Below are positions 1 to 14,000 of a DNA stretch of 64,000 nucleotides, piece after piece (the first letter of the stretch is position 1; each line of letters begins with the position of its first letter). The notes under the pieces are model-generated. The model did no database searches. It was given only the letters and a program-made list of their open reading frames with translations, and was not told the origin of the DNA. A program made the position numbers and the translations under genes. The stretch is from Ianthella basta (taxonomy: Eukaryota > Porifera > Demospongiae > Verongiida > Ianthellidae): the NCBI GenBank assembly GCA_964019415.1, contig OZ025877.1:1327501-1391500 (forward strand), read 5' to 3'.

Positions 1-3
1 CCA

Positions 4-90
4 TAGGGCATACAATACAGTGGCGGCTACTGTAGGGCATACAATACAGTGCCAGCTACTGTAGGGCATACAAGAGCACACACAGCTCCA
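4..90. repeat. 29-bp tandem repeat, about 2.6 copies
   Basis: The motif TAGGGCATACAATACAGTG starts at 4 and 33, and a partial copy starts at 62, giving a 29-bp period. The array runs off the left edge. No coding signal is seen. Confidence 0.8.
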
Positions 91-276
91 AACAGCTTTA
101 GAGCTGTCACTTACAGTAGCCCAGCTTAGTGTGGCACTGTGACTCCACAAGTGACACTTGTCATGACACAGCACAGACTGCAGCTCACACACTAGTGAGC
201 AGTGCAGTGCATTAGGAATGGAACTCAGTCAAAGGGGCCATTTTGTTAGTTCACCGACTGCAGCAGTGTACAACTG

Positions 277-280
<4 letters not shown>

Positions 281-325
<45 letters not shown>

Positions 326-330
326 GTGTG

Positions 331-380
<50 letters not shown>
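281..380. repeat. (TG)n microsatellite
   Basis: About 100 bp of alternating TG with two C interruptions. Open frames on both strands here are Cys-Val or Thr-His runs and are not genes. Confidence 0.95.
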
Positions 381-1240
381 GGTGTCTAACAGGTGGTGTA
401 GTGCAGTGTGTTAGTGATGTGTGTGATACCTCATCCCTGCAGTGTGCCATCATCTTCATACAGTCAAGTAGTAGTGAAGTACTGTCAAAGATCATTGTTG
501 ATTTGGTTTGGGTACAGTCTAATCCCACTTTTGTTTAGTTCGAGCTGTATTCCCTCTAACTCCACATGTGACTGATACTGTATCAGTAGAGTGAAGTCTA
601 TACATAGCTATTCATTCATTCTATTCATTGTAAGTTAGTTTTGTGTACATTTAATCATTTGTATCTGTTTAGTTACTCAGACATGATGTCTGTGTTGTGT
701 AGTTATGGTGATTTCTTAGACATGAGTGCACCTGAGCACTTGTATGTGCTATATCTCAATACCTCATTTAGAAGCAAAAACAGAGCAGCTGTTGGTCTTG
801 TGTAGCCAGCCTCTCTTCAACTGCTTCTGTGTAGTGTGTGATTATCAGATTGCATAACAGGAAATGAATCAGAGGATTTAAAGGATCCTATGAGGATGGC
901 CGGGGTGTGGAGACCATGAGATTGTGTAATTGGGGGTATCCTTGATGGTCTGCCTGGGTGCAATGACACTTCTCACAATGGATTTGTCTCGTGTGTACAT
1001 GTGTACGAGCATGTCCATGTGTGTGTGTGTGTGTGTGTGTGTTTGTGCACGTGCACGCATGTGTGTATGCATGTGTGTGGGTGTGTGTGGGTGTGTTACA
1101 CGTAAGTTCCTATGGCAACCATACATGTGAGTTACCTTGGTAACCATATTCTGCAAAATACAGGCCTTTCTCACATGTATCTTGTTTTCAAAGTACAAAG
1201 TACATGTTGAGAACAACACAAGGGATGTCAACATGACCTT
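381..1240. other. Intergenic, no gene recognised
   Basis: Ordinary AT-rich sequence with a second interrupted TG/GTGC microsatellite at about 1017-1100. No conserved protein frame, RNA gene or terminal repeat was recognised. Confidence 0.5.
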
Positions 1241-1339
1241 TGTGTTGTGCTACCCCACACGCGTAGACAGAGGGTCACATACGGAAACGGAACGGAATGG
1301 AAAGCGCTTGAATTTGGATTTGGCGAACTGTTCTTGGGT

Positions 1340-2160
1340 GAGTTCTGTAGCAGGATAATTTGCCTGTTATTCTTAGTGCATGTGTTGGCTCGTTTTGTTG
1401 ATATTTGCAGACTATCGGTGGGGGCACGTCGGAAAACGTGTGCCAAAGAGTAGACGGGCGACGGTGGAACTCCATGCTGCTTAAACCCGTTTGTTTGTTA
1501 GCAGCCTAGTGATTTCAGGGGTTCTGTCGCGGCGATAACCCCCCCCCCCCGAAACTGAGCAACCAGGAGCTCTATCAGCAACGTTTAGCTAGGATTGTTT
1601 TCAATCCCCCGCCGTCTGTAATTGGAGATTTGTTGCCGTAGGACGTCGTCCTCGGTCGAAAGCGGCCTACTGACTTTTGGTGCAGTGTGTATAATCTGAC
1701 CGTTGTTCGTAGTGCGTGTGTTCGCTCGTTCTGTTTTGTGCTGACTATCTGCGCGGGCATGTCGGACAAGGTGTGCAAAAGAGTGGACGGGCGAGATAAT
1801 GCGGACGGTGGAGCTGTATGCTGCTTGAACCCGTTTGTTTGTTACGCACCTAGTGATTTCAGGAGTTCCGTCACGGCGATAATGATCCCCCTTGAAACCG
1901 ACCCCCCTAGAACGTTTTAGCAACGTTTAGTGCTGTTTTCTATCCCCCCCCCCCCCCCCCCCCCCCCCGGTCTGTTTTAGACGACTTCGCCGTTGCCGTA
2001 GGGTGTCCCCCTCGGTCGAAAGCGGACTCCGGACTTTTGGTGCAGTGTAATCAGACCCTTGTTCGTAGTGCATGTGCTCGCTCGTTCTTCATTTGCAGAC
2101 TGTCCGCGCGGGCTTGTCGGAGACAACTTGTGCGAAAGAGTAGACGGGCGAGATACAAGA
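1340..2160. repeat. GC-rich unit triplicated in tandem, with poly-C tracts
   Basis: Three diverged copies start near 1375, 1706 and 2064, so the spacing is about 333 and 357 bp. Each shares TTCGTAGTGC-like, GTAGACGGGCGA-like and TGATTTCAGG-like blocks. Poly-C tracts lie at about 1540 and 1946-1968. The third copy breaks off after GACGGGCGAGATAC. Composition is distinctly more GC- and CpG-rich than the rest of the window. It could be a duplicated promoter or first-exon region, but no coding frame is conserved across the copies. Confidence 0.7.
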
Positions 2161-2225
2161 AGCCAACATTAAAGTGTTCAGAGAGCTGTAGACATTATGA
2201 AGCATGCTCTTCTCTTTGAGGTGAG
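2160..2225 (+). other. Possible exon end with splice donor
   Basis: Directly after the third GC-rich copy, the sequence ends CTTTGAG followed by GTGAGT at about 2220, a strong eukaryotic 5' splice-site consensus. No downstream exon can be identified before the satellite, so this may be a fragment of a gene interrupted by satellite growth. It could equally be chance. Confidence 0.25.
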
Positions 2226-2510
2226 TAGAGTATTGTTTTCACTAGCTTGTTCTTGCTAGCTCTAGTTGTGCTAAAGTACGTTTCTCTCTTTTCTCATCTT
2301 GCTACAACTGATGCGGTATCTGCTTATAGAACGTGCTATTTATAGAATAACTAGCTGCAAGGACCGCCTTTGGTAAGCCCTAAATTTGGCCCTGTTTACC
2401 CGTTCCCCATCCCTTGCGACGCTCTATGCCACAGTGCAGTCCCTGTGCCTCTTGAAGTTTGATGGTTCCCATGCACCAGAGATTGGCAGGTGAAATTTGG
2501 CCTAAACTCC

Positions 2511-5500
2511 TATCTTGCCTCATCTTGCTATATCTTACCTCATCTTGCTTCATCTTGCTATATCTTGACTCATCTTGCCTTATCTTGCCTCATCTTGCTT
2601 CATCTTGCTTCATCTTGCTATATCTTACCTCATCTTGCTATATCTTGACTCATCTTGCTATATCTTACCTCATCTTGGTTCATCTTGCTATATCTTGACT
2701 CATCTTGCTATATCTTTCCTCATCTTGCTATATCATACCTCATCTTGCTTCATCTTGCTATATCTTGCCTCATCTTGCTATATCTTGCTTCATCTTGCTA
2801 TATCTTGCTTCATCTTGCTACATCTTGCTTCATCTTGCTTCATCTTGCTATATCTTGACTCATCTTGCTATATCTTGCCTCATCTTGCCTCATCTTGCTA
2901 TATATTTTGCTTCATCTTGCTATATCTTACCTCATCTTGCTTCATCTTGCTATATCTTGACTCATCTTGATATATCTTGCCTCATCTTGCTATATCTTAC
3001 CTCATCTTGTTTCATCTTGCTATATCTTGACTCATCTTGCCTTATCTTGCCTCATCTTGCTTCATCTAGCTTCATCTTGCTATATCTCTTAATGTGCTGC
3101 ATATCTTGCCTGATCTTGCAGTATCTTGCCTCATCTTTCTTCATCTTCCCTCATCTTGCTATATCTTGACTCATCTTGCAATTTCTTGCCTTATCTTGCT
3201 ATTTCTTGCTTCATCTTGCAATAGCCTGCCTCATCTTGCAATATCTTGTCTCATCTTGCCTCATCTAGCAATATCTTGCCTCATCTTTCTTCATCTTGCA
3301 TCATCTTGCTTCATCTTGCTATTTCTTGCCTCATCTTGCAATATCTTGCCTCATCTTTCTTCATCTTGCCTCATCTTGCTTCATCTTGCTATTTTTTGCC
3401 TCATCTTGCAATTTCTTGCCTTTTCTTGCTATTTCTTGCCTCATCTTGCAATATCTTCTCTCATCTTGCAATATCTTGCCTCATGTTGCTATATCTTGCC
3501 TTATCTTGCTTTTTCTTGCCTCATCTTGCAATATCTTGTCTCATCTTGCTATTTCTTGCCTCATCTTTCTCTCTTAATGTGCTGCATATCTTGCCTGATC
3601 TTGCAGTATCTTGCCTCATCTTTCTTCATCTTCCCTCATCTTGCTATATCTTGACTCATCTTGCAATTTCTTGCCTTATCTTGCTATTTCTTGCTTCATC
3701 TTGCAATAGCCTGCCTCATCTTGCAATATCTTGTCTCATCTTGCCTCATCTAGCAATATCTTGCCTCATCTTTCTTCATCTTGCATCATCTTGCTTCATC
3801 TTGCTATTTCTTGCCTCATCTTGCAATATCTTGCCTCATCTTGCTTCATCTTGCTATATCTTGCCTCATCTTGCAATATCTTGCCTGATCTTGCAATTTC
3901 TTGCCTTTTCTTGCTATTTCTTGCCTCATCTTGCAATATCTTCTCTCATCTTGCTATTTATTGCCTCATCTTGCAATATCTTGTCTCATCTTGCAATATC
4001 TTGCCTCATCTTACTTCATCTTGCAATATCTTGCCTCAACTTTCAATATCTTGCCTCATCTTGCTATACCTTGCCTCATCTTGCAATATCTTGCCTCATC
4101 TTGCAGTATCTTGCCTCATCTTTCTTCATCTTGCTTCATCTTGCTATATCTTGCCTCTTCTTGCAATATCTTGCCTTATCTTGCAATATCTTTCCTCATC
4201 TTGCTATTTATTGCCTTATCTTGCAATATCTTGTCTCATCTTGCAATATCTTGCCTCATCTTGCAATATCTTGCTGCATCTTGCAATATCTTGTCTTATC
4301 TTGCAATATCTTGTCTCATCTTGCAATATCTTGTCTCATCTTGCAATATCTTGCCTCATCTTGCTTTTTCTTGCCTCATCTTGCAATATCTTGTCTCATC
4401 TTGCAATGTCTTGCCTCATCTTGCTATATCTTTCTTCATCTTGCTTCATCTTGCAATATCTTACCTCATCTTGCTATTTCTTGCCTCATCTTTCTCTCAT
4501 AATGTGCTGCATATCTTGCCTCATCTTGCAATATCTTGCCTCATCTTTATTCATCTCCCCTCATCTTGCTATATCTTGTCTCATCTTGCAATTTCTTGCC
4601 GTATCTTGCTATTTCTTGCTTCATCTTGCAATATCCTGCCTCATCTCGCAATATCTTGTCTCATCTTGCATTATCTTACAATGTCTTGCCTCATCTTGCT
4701 ATTTCTTCCCTCATCTTGCAATGTCTTGCCTCATCTTGCTATTTCTTGCCTCATCTTGCAATATCCTTCCTCATCTTGCAATGTCTTGCCTCATCTTGTT
4801 ATTTCTTGCCTCATCTTGCAATATCTTCCCTCTTCTTGCAATATCTTGCCGCATCTTACTATTTCTTGCCTCATCTTGCAATATCTTGTCTCATCTTGCA
4901 ATGTCTTGCCTCATCTTGCTATATCTTTCCTCATCTTGCAGTATCTTGCCTCATTTTGCTATATTTTGTCTCATCTTGCAATATCTCGCCTCATCTTACT
5001 TTATCTTGCAATATCTTGCCTCATCTTGCAATATCTCGCCTCATCTCGCAATATCTTGCCTCATCTTGCAATATCTTGCCTCATCATGCCTCATCTTGCA
5101 ATATCTTGCTGCATCTTGCCTCATCTTGCAATATCTTGCTGCATCTTGCCTCATCTTGCAATATCTTGCCTCATCTTTCTTCATCTTGCCTCATCTTGCT
5201 TCATCTTGCTATATCTTATCTCATTTTGTAATGTCTTACCTTATCTTGCTATTTCTTGCCTCATCTTGCTATTTCTTGCCTTATCTTGCAATATCTTTTC
5301 TCATCTTGCTATTTCTTGCCTCATCTTGCAATGGCTTGCCTCATCTTGCAATAACTTGCCTCATCTTGCAATAACTTGCCTCATCTTGCAATATCTTGCT
5401 GCATCTTGCCTTATCTTTTCTCATCTTGCTATTTCTAGCTTCATCTTGCAATATCTTGCCTCATCTTGCAATATCTTGCTGCATCTTGCCTCTTCTTGCC

Positions 5501-8500
5501 TCAACTTGCAATGGCTTGCCTCATCTTGCAATATCTTGCCTCATCTTGCAATATCTTGCTGCATCTTGCCTTATCTTGCTTCGTCTTGCTATTTCTTGTC
5601 TCATCTTGTAATATCTTGCCTTATCTTGCTCTTTCTTGCCTCATTTTGCTATTTTTTGCCTTATCTTGCAATATCTTTTCTCATCTTGCTATTTCTTGCC
5701 TCATCTTGCAATGTTCTGCTTCATCTTGCTATTTCTAGTTTCATCTTGCAATATCTTGCCTCATCTTGCAATATCTTGCTGCATCTTGCAATATCTTGTC
5801 TCATCTTGCAATATCTGGCCTCATCTTGCTATTTCTTGCCTCATCTTGCAATATCTTGCTGCATCTTGCCTTATCTTGCTTCATCTTGCTATTTCTTGTC
5901 TCATCTTGTAATATCTTGCCTTATCTTGCTCTTTCTTTCCTCATTTTGCTATTTTTTGCCTTATCTTGCAATATCTTTTCTCATCTTGCTATTTCTTGCC
6001 TCATCTTGCAATGTTCTGCTTCATCTTGCTATTTCTAGCTTCATCTTGCAATGTCTTGCCTCATCTTGCTATTTCTTGCCTCATCTTGCAATATCTTGTC
6101 TCATCTTGCAATTTCTTGCCTCATCTTGCTATTTCTTGCCTCATCTTGCAATATCTTGCAATGTCTTGCCTCATCTTGCTATTTCTTGTCTCATTTTGCT
6201 ATATCTTGTCTCATCTTGCTATTTATTGCCTCATCTTGCGATATCTTGTCTCATCTGGCAATGTCTTGCCTCATCTTGCAATATTTTTCCTCATCTTGCA
6301 GTATCTTGCCTCATTTTGCTAAATCTTGCCTCATCTTGCTATTTCTTGCCTCATCTTGCAATATCTTGCCTCATCTTTCTGCATCTTGCCTCATCTTGCT
6401 TCATCATGCTATATCTTGCCTCATCTTGCAATTTCTTGCCTCATCTTGCAATATCTTGCCTCATAATGCTATTTCTTGCCTCATCTTGCAATTTCTTGCC
6501 TCATCTTGCTATATCTTGCAATTCCTTGCCTCATCTTGCTATTTCTTGCCTCATCTTGCAATATCTTGTCTCATTTTGCTATATCTTGCCTCATCTTGCT
6601 ATATCTTGTCCCATCTTGCATTATCTTGCCTCATCTTACTTCATCTTGCAATATTTTGCCTCATCTTGCAATGTCTTGCCTCAACTTGCAATGTCTTGCC
6701 TCAACTTGAAATATCTTGCCTCATCTTGCAATATCTTACCTCATCTTGCTATTTCTTTCCTTATATTGCAATATCTCGCCTCATCTTGCAATATCTTGCC
6801 TCATCTTTCAATATCTTGCATCATCTTGCAATATCTTGCCTCATTTTGCCTCATCATGCTGCATTTTGCCTCATCTTGCAATATCTTGCCTCATCTTTCT
6901 TCATTTTGCCTGATCTTGCTTAATCTTGCTATATCTTGTCTCATCTTGCAATATCTTACCTTAACTTGCTATTTCTTGCCTCATCTTGCAATATCTTTTC
7001 TCATCTTGCAATAGCTTGCCTCATCTTGCAATATCTTGCCTCATCTTGCTATATCTTGCCTCATCTTGCAATATTTTGTCTCATCTTGCAATATCTTACC
7101 TCATCTTGCAATATTTTGACTCATCTTGCAATGTCTTGCCTCATCTTGCTATATCTTGCTTCATCTTTCAATGTCTTGCCTCATCTTGCTATTTCTTCTC
7201 TCATCTTGCAATATTTTGCCATATCTTGCTATTTCTTGCTTCATCTTTCTATTTCTTCCCTCATCTTACAAAATCTTTTGTCGTCTTGCAATATCTTGCC
7301 TCATCTTTCTTCATCTTGCCTCATCTTGCTTCATCTTGCTTCATCTTGCCTCATCTTGCTATATCTTGCTTCATCTTGCCTCATCTTGCTTCATCTTGCC
7401 TCATCTTGCCTCATCTTGCTATATCTTGCTTCATCTTGCCTCATCTTGCAATATCTTGCCTCATCTTTCTTCATCTTGCCTCATCTTGCTATATCTTGCT
7501 TCATCTTGCCTCATCTTGCAATATCTTGCCTCATCTTTCTTCATCTTGCCTCATCTTGCTATATCTTGCTTCATCTTGCCTCATCTTGCAATATCTTGCC
7601 TCATCTTGCTTCATCTTGCCTCATCTTGCTTCATCTTGCCTCATCTTGCCTCATCTTGCTATATCTTGCTTCATCTTGCCTCATCTTGCAATATCTTGCC
7701 TCATCTTTCTTCATCTTGCCTCATCTTGCTTCATAATGCTATATCTTGCCTGATTTTGCAATTCCTTGCCTCATCTTGCTATTTCTTGCCTCATCTTGCA
7801 ATATCTTGTCTCATTTTGCTATATCTTGCCTAATCTTGCTATATCCTGTCTCATCTTGCATGATCTTGCCTCATCTTACTTCATCTTGCAATATCTTGCC
7901 TCATCTTGCAATATGTCGCCTCATCTTGCAATTTCTTGCCTCGTCTTGCAATGTCTTACCTCAACTAGAAATATCTTGCCTCATCTTGCAATATCTTGCC
8001 TCATCTTACAATATCTTACCTCATCTTGCTATTTCTTGCCTCATCTTGCAATATCTTGCCTCATCTTGCAATATCTTGCCTCATCTTTCAATATCTTGCC
8101 TCATTTTGCTATTTCTTGCCTCATCTTGCCTCATCTTGCAATATCTTGCCTCATCTTGCCTCATCTTGCAATATCTTGCCTCATAATGCTATTTCTTGCT
8201 TCATCTTGCTATATCTTGTCTCATCTTGCAAAATCTTACCTTATCTTGCTAACTCTTCCCTCATCTTGGTATTTCTTGCCTCATCTTGCAATATCTTTTC
8301 TCATCTTGCAATAGCTTGCCTCATCTTGCAATATCATGCCTTATCTTGCTATTTCTTGCATCATCTTGCAATATCTTGCCTCATCTTGCAATATCTTGCC
8401 TCATCTTGCTTCATAATGCTATATCTTGCCTGATTTTGCAATTCCTTGCCTTATCTTGCTATTTCTTGCCTCATCTTGCAATATCTTGTCTCATTTTGCT

Positions 8501-11500
8501 ATATCTTGCCTAATCTTGCTATATCCTGTCTCATCTTGCATGATCTTGCCTCATCTTACTTCATCTTGCAATATCTTGCCTCATCTTGCAATATGTCGCC
8601 TCATCTTGCAATTTCTTGCCTCGTCTTGCAATGTCTTACCTCAACTAGAAATATCTTGCCTCATCTTGCAATATCTTGCCTCATCTTACAATATCTTACC
8701 TCATCTTGCTATTTCTTGCCTCATCTTGCAATATCTTGCCTCATCTTGCAATATCTTGCCTCATCTTTCAATATCTTGCCTCATTTTGCAATATCTTGCC
8801 TCATCTTGCCTCATCTTGCAATATCTTGCCTCATAATGCTATTTCTTGCTTCATCTTGCTATATCTTGTCTCATCTTGCAAAATCTTACCTTATCTTGCT
8901 AACTCTTCCCTCATCTTGGTATTTCTTGCCTCATCTTGCAATATCTTTTCTCATCTTGCAATAGCTTGCCTCATCTTGCAATATCATGCCTTATCTTGCT
9001 ATTTCTTGCATCATCTTGCAATATCTTGTCTCATCTTGCAATATCTTACCTCATCTTGCGATATTTTGCCTCATCTTGCAATGTCTTGCTTGATCTTGCT
9101 ATATGTTGCTTCATCTTGCAGTATCTTGCCTCATCTTGCTGCATCTTGCCTCATCTTGCAATATTGTGCCTCATCTTTCTTCATCTTGCCTGATCTTGCT
9201 TCATCTTGCTATATCTTGCCTCATCTTGCTGCATCTTGCCTCATCTTTCTTCATCTTGCCTGATCTTGCTTCATCTTGCAACATCTTGTCTCATCTTGCA
9301 ATATCTTACCTTATCTTGCTATTTCTTGCCTCATCTTGGTATTTCTTGCCTCATCTGGCAATATCCTTTCTCATCTTGCAATAGCTTGCCTCATCTTGCA
9401 ATATCTTGCCTCATCTTGCTATATCTTGCCTCATCTTGCAATATCTTGTCTCATCTTGCAATATCTTGCCTCATCTTGCTATATCTTGCTTCATCTTGCA
9501 ATATCTTGCCTTATCTTGCTATTTCTTGCCTCATCTTTCTATTTCTTGCCTGATCTTGCAAAATCTTTTGTCGTCTTGCAATATCTTGCCTCATCTTGCA
9601 ATATCTTGCCTCATCTTGCTATTTCTTGCCTCATCTTGCAATATCTTGTCTCATCTTGCAATATCTTACCTCATCTTGCAATGTCTTGCCTCATCTTCAA
9701 ATATCTTGCCTCACCTTTCTTCATGTTGCATCATCTTGCTTCATCATGCTATATCTTGCCTGATCTTGTAATTCCTTGCCTCATCTTGCTATTTCTTGCC
9801 TCATCTTGCAATATCTTGTCTCATTTTGCTATATCTTGCCTCATCTTGCTATATCTTGTCTCATCTTGCATTATCTTGCCTCATCTTACTTCATCTTGCA
9901 ATATCTTGCCTCATCTTGCAATATGTCGCCTCATCTTGCAATATCTTGCCTCGTCTTGCAATGTCTTGCCTCACCTAGAAATATCTTGCCTCATCTTGCA
10001 ATATCTCGCCTCATCTTACAATATATTACTTCATCTTGCTATTTCTTGCCTCATCTTGCAATATCTTGCCTCATCTTGCAATATCTTGCTTCATTTTTCA
10101 ATATCTTGCATCATCTTGCAATATCTTGCCTCATCTTGCAATGTCTTGCCTCATCTTGCTATTTCTTGCCTCATCTTGCAAAATATTTTGTCATCTTGCC
10201 TCATCTTGCAATATCTTGCCTCATCTTGCTATTTCTTGCCTCATCTTGCAACATCTTGTTTCATCTTGCAATATCTTACCTCATCTTGCAATATCTTGCC
10301 TGATCTTGCAATATCTTGCCTCATCTTTCTTCATCTTTCCTCATCTTGCTTCATGTTGCTTCATCTTGCCTCATCTTGCTATATCTTGCTTCATCTTGCC
10401 TCATCTTGCAATATCTTGCCTCATCTTGCTTCATCTTGCCTCATCTTGCTTCATCTTGCCTCATCTTGCCTCATCTTGCTATATCTTGCTTCATCTTGCC
10501 TCATCTTGCAATATCTTGCCTCATCTTTCTTCATCTTGCCTCATCTTGCAATATCTTGCCTCATCTTGCTTCATAATGCTATATCTTGCCTGATTTTGCA
10601 ATTCCTTGCCTCATCTTGCTATTTCTTGCCTCATCTTGCAATATCTTGTCTCATTTTGCTATATCTTGCCTCATCTTGCTATATCTTGTCTCATCTTGCA
10701 TGATCTTGCCTCATCTTACTTCATCTTGCAATATCTTGCCTCATCTTGCAATATGTCGCCTCATCTTGCAATTTCTTGCCTCGTCTTGCAATGTCTTACC
10801 TCACTTGCAATATCTTGCCTCATAATGCTATTTCTTGCTTCATCTTGCTATATCTTGTCTCATCTTGCAAAATCTTACCTTATATTGCTAACTCTTCCCT
10901 CATCTTGGTATTTCTTGTCTCATCTTGCAATATCTTAATTCATCTTGCGATATTTTGCCTCATCTTGCAATGTCTTGCCTGATCTTGCTATATCTTGCTT
11001 CATCTTGCAGTATCTTGCCTCATCTTGCTGCATCTTGCCTCATCTTGCAATATTGTGCCTCATCTTTCTTCATCTTGCCTGATCTTGCTTCATCTTGCTA
11101 TATCTTGCCTCATCTTGCTGCATTTTGCCTCATCTTGCAATATCTTGCCTCATCTTTCTTCATCTTGCCTGATCTTGCTTCATCTTGCAACATCTTGTCT
11201 CATCTTGCAATATCTTACCTTATCTTGCTATTTCTTGCCTCATCTTGGTATTTCTTGCCTCATCTGGCAATATCTTTTCTCATCTTGCAATAGCTTGCCT
11301 CAACTTGCAATATCTTGCCTCATCTTGCTATATCTTGCAATATCTTGTCTCATCTTGCAATATCTTACCTCATCTTGCAATATTTTGCCTCATCTTGCAA
11401 TGTCTTGCCTCATCTTGCTATATCTTGCTTCATCTTGCAATGTCTTGCCTCATCTTGCTATTTCTTGTCTCATCTTGCAATATCTTGCCTTATCTTGCTA

Positions 11501-14000
11501 TTTCTTGCCTCATCTTTCTATTTCTTGCCTCATCTTGCAAAATCTTTTGTCGTCTTGCAATATCTTGCCTCATCTTGCAATATCTTACCTCATCTTGCTA
11601 TTTCTTGCCTCATCTTGCAATATCTTGTCTCATCTTGCAATATCTTACCTCATCTTGCAATGTCTTGCCTCATCTTCAAATATCTTGCCTCATCTTTCTT
11701 CATGTTGCATCATCTTGCTTCATCATGCTGTATCTTGCCTGATCTTGCAATTCCTTGCCTCATCTTGCTATTTCTTGCCTCATCTTGCAATATCTTGTCT
11801 CATTTTGCTATATCTTGCCTCATCTTGCTATATCTTGTCTCATCTTGCATTATCTTGCCTCGTCTTACTTCATCTTGCAATATCTTGCCTCATCTTGCAA
11901 TATGTCGCCTCATCTTGCAATATCTTGCCTCGTCTTGCAATGTCTTGCCTCAACTAGAAATATCTTGCCTCATCTTGCAATATCTCGCCTCATCTTACAA
12001 TATATTACCTCATCTTGCTATTTCTTGCCTCATCTTGCAATATCTTGCCTCATCTTGCAATATCTTGCTTCATTTTTCAATATCTTGCATCATCTTGCAA
12101 TATTTTGCCTCATCTTGCAATGTCTTGCCTCATCTTGCAATGTCTTGCCTCATCTTGCTATATCTCGTTTCATCTTGCAATATCTTGCCTCATCTTGCTA
12201 TTTCTTGTCTCATCTTGCAATATCTACCCTTATATTGCTATTTCTTCTCTCATCTTGCTATTTCTTGCCTCATCTTGCAAAATATTTTGTCATCTTGCAA
12301 TATCTTGCCTCATCTTGCAATATCTTGCCTCATCTTGCTATTTATTGCCTCATCTTGCAACATCTTGTTTCATCTTGCAATATCTTACCTCATCTTGCAA
12401 TATCTTGCCTGATCTTGCAATGTCTTGCCTAATCTTGCTATATCTTGCCTCATCTTGCAATATCTTCCCTCATTTTGCTATATCTTGCCTCATCTTGCTA
12501 CATCTTGTCTCATCTTGCATTATCTTGCCTCATCTTACTTCATCTTGCAATATCTTGCCTCATCTAGCAATATGTCGCCTCATCTTGCAATATCTTGCCT
12601 CATCTTGCAATGTCTTGCCTCATCTTGCAATATCTTACCTCATCTTGCTATTTTTTGCCTCGTCTTGCAATATCTCGCCTCATCTTGCAATAGCTTGCCT
12701 CATCTTTTAATATCTTGCATCATCTTTCAATATCTTGCATCATCTTGCTGTTTCTTGCCTCATCTTGCTGCATTTTGCCTCATCTCGCAATATCTTGCCT
12801 CATCTCGCAATATCTTGCCTCATCTTGCCATATCTTGCCTCATCTTGCTGCATCTTGCCTCATCTTGCAATATCTTGCCTCATCTTGCAATATCTTGCTG
12901 CATCTTGTCTTATCTAGCAATATCCTGCCTCATCTTGCTAGTTCTTGCTTCATCTTGCAATATCTTGTCTCATCTTGCAATATCTTGTCTCATCATGCTA
13001 TTTCTTGCCTCATCTTGCAATATCTTGCCTCATTTAGCAATGTCTTGCCTCATCTTGCTATATCTTGCTTCATCTTGCTATTTCTTGCCTCATCCTTCTC
13101 TCTTAATATGCTGCATATCTTGCCTCATCTTGCAATATCTTGCCTCATCTTTCTTCATCTTCCCTCATCTTTCTTCAGCTTGCAATTTCTTGCCTCATCT
13201 TGCAATATCTTGCCTCATCTTGCAATATCTCGCCTCATCTTGCAATATCTTGCGTCATCTTGCAATATCTTGCCTCATCTTTATTCATCATGCCTCATCT
13301 TGCAGTATCTTGTTGCATCTTGCCTCATCTTGCAATATCTAGTCTCGCCTTGCAATATCTTGCCTCATCTTGCAATATCTTGCCTGATCTTGCTATTTCT
13401 TACCTCATCTTTCAATATCTTGTTTCATCTTGCAATATTTTGCCTCATTTTGCTATATCTTGCCTCATTTTGCTATATCTTGCCTCATCTTGCCATATCT
13501 TGCTGCACCTTGCCTCATCTTGCAATATCTTACCTCATCCTTCTTCATCTTGCCTCATCTTGCTTCATCTTGCTATATCTTGTCTCATCTTGCTATATCT
13601 TGACTCATCTTGCAATATCTTGCCTTATCTTGCTATTTCTTGCCTCATCTTGCAATATCTTGTCTCATCTTGCAATATCGTGTCTCATCTTGCAATATCT
13701 TGCCTCATCTTGCAATATTTTGCCTCATCTTGCAATATCTTGCCTCATCTTGCTATTTCTTGTTTCATCTTTCTATATCTTGCCTCGTCTTGCAATTTCC
13801 TGCCACATCTTGCTATTTCTTCCCTCATCTTACTACACCTTGCTTCATCTTGCTATATCTTGCCTCATCTTGCTATATCTTGCCTCATCTTGCTATTTCT
13901 TCCCTCATCTTACTACACCTTGCTTCATCTTGCTATATCTTGCCTCATCTTGCTATATCTTGCCTCATCTTGCTATTTCTGGCCTCATCTTGCAATATCC
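2511..14000. repeat. 11.5-kb satellite array of a 10-bp unit
   Basis: The whole stretch is built from decamers of the form NNATCTTGCN, usually alternating as a 20-bp dimer (TCATCTTGCA then ATATCTTGCC), about 1150 units in all. Variants use TTTC, TTAC or TTGA in place of TTGC. Larger units are superimposed. A landmark AATGTGCTGC recurs at 3091, 3576 and 4501, with a variant near 13107. A ~680-bp block beginning near 7733 is repeated near 8413 and again near 10573. The plus strand is almost free of stops because the decamer contains none in any frame. Hydrophobic open frames of up to about 1037 codons are therefore a by-product. Period 10 shifts the frame each unit, so all three frames encode the same Leu/Ser/Cys/Ile-rich pattern. 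Confidence 0.97.

Noticed and set aside
3091-4510. CRISPR-like regular repeats
   Set aside because: Direct tandem repeats without unique spacers in animal DNA; a satellite.
2511-14000. Very long open frames (up to 1037 codons) encoding hydrophobic Leu/Ser/Cys repeats
   Set aside because: The 10-bp unit has no stop in any frame and period 10 gives the same peptide in all three frames, so openness is automatic. There are no conserved start, splice or promoter signals.
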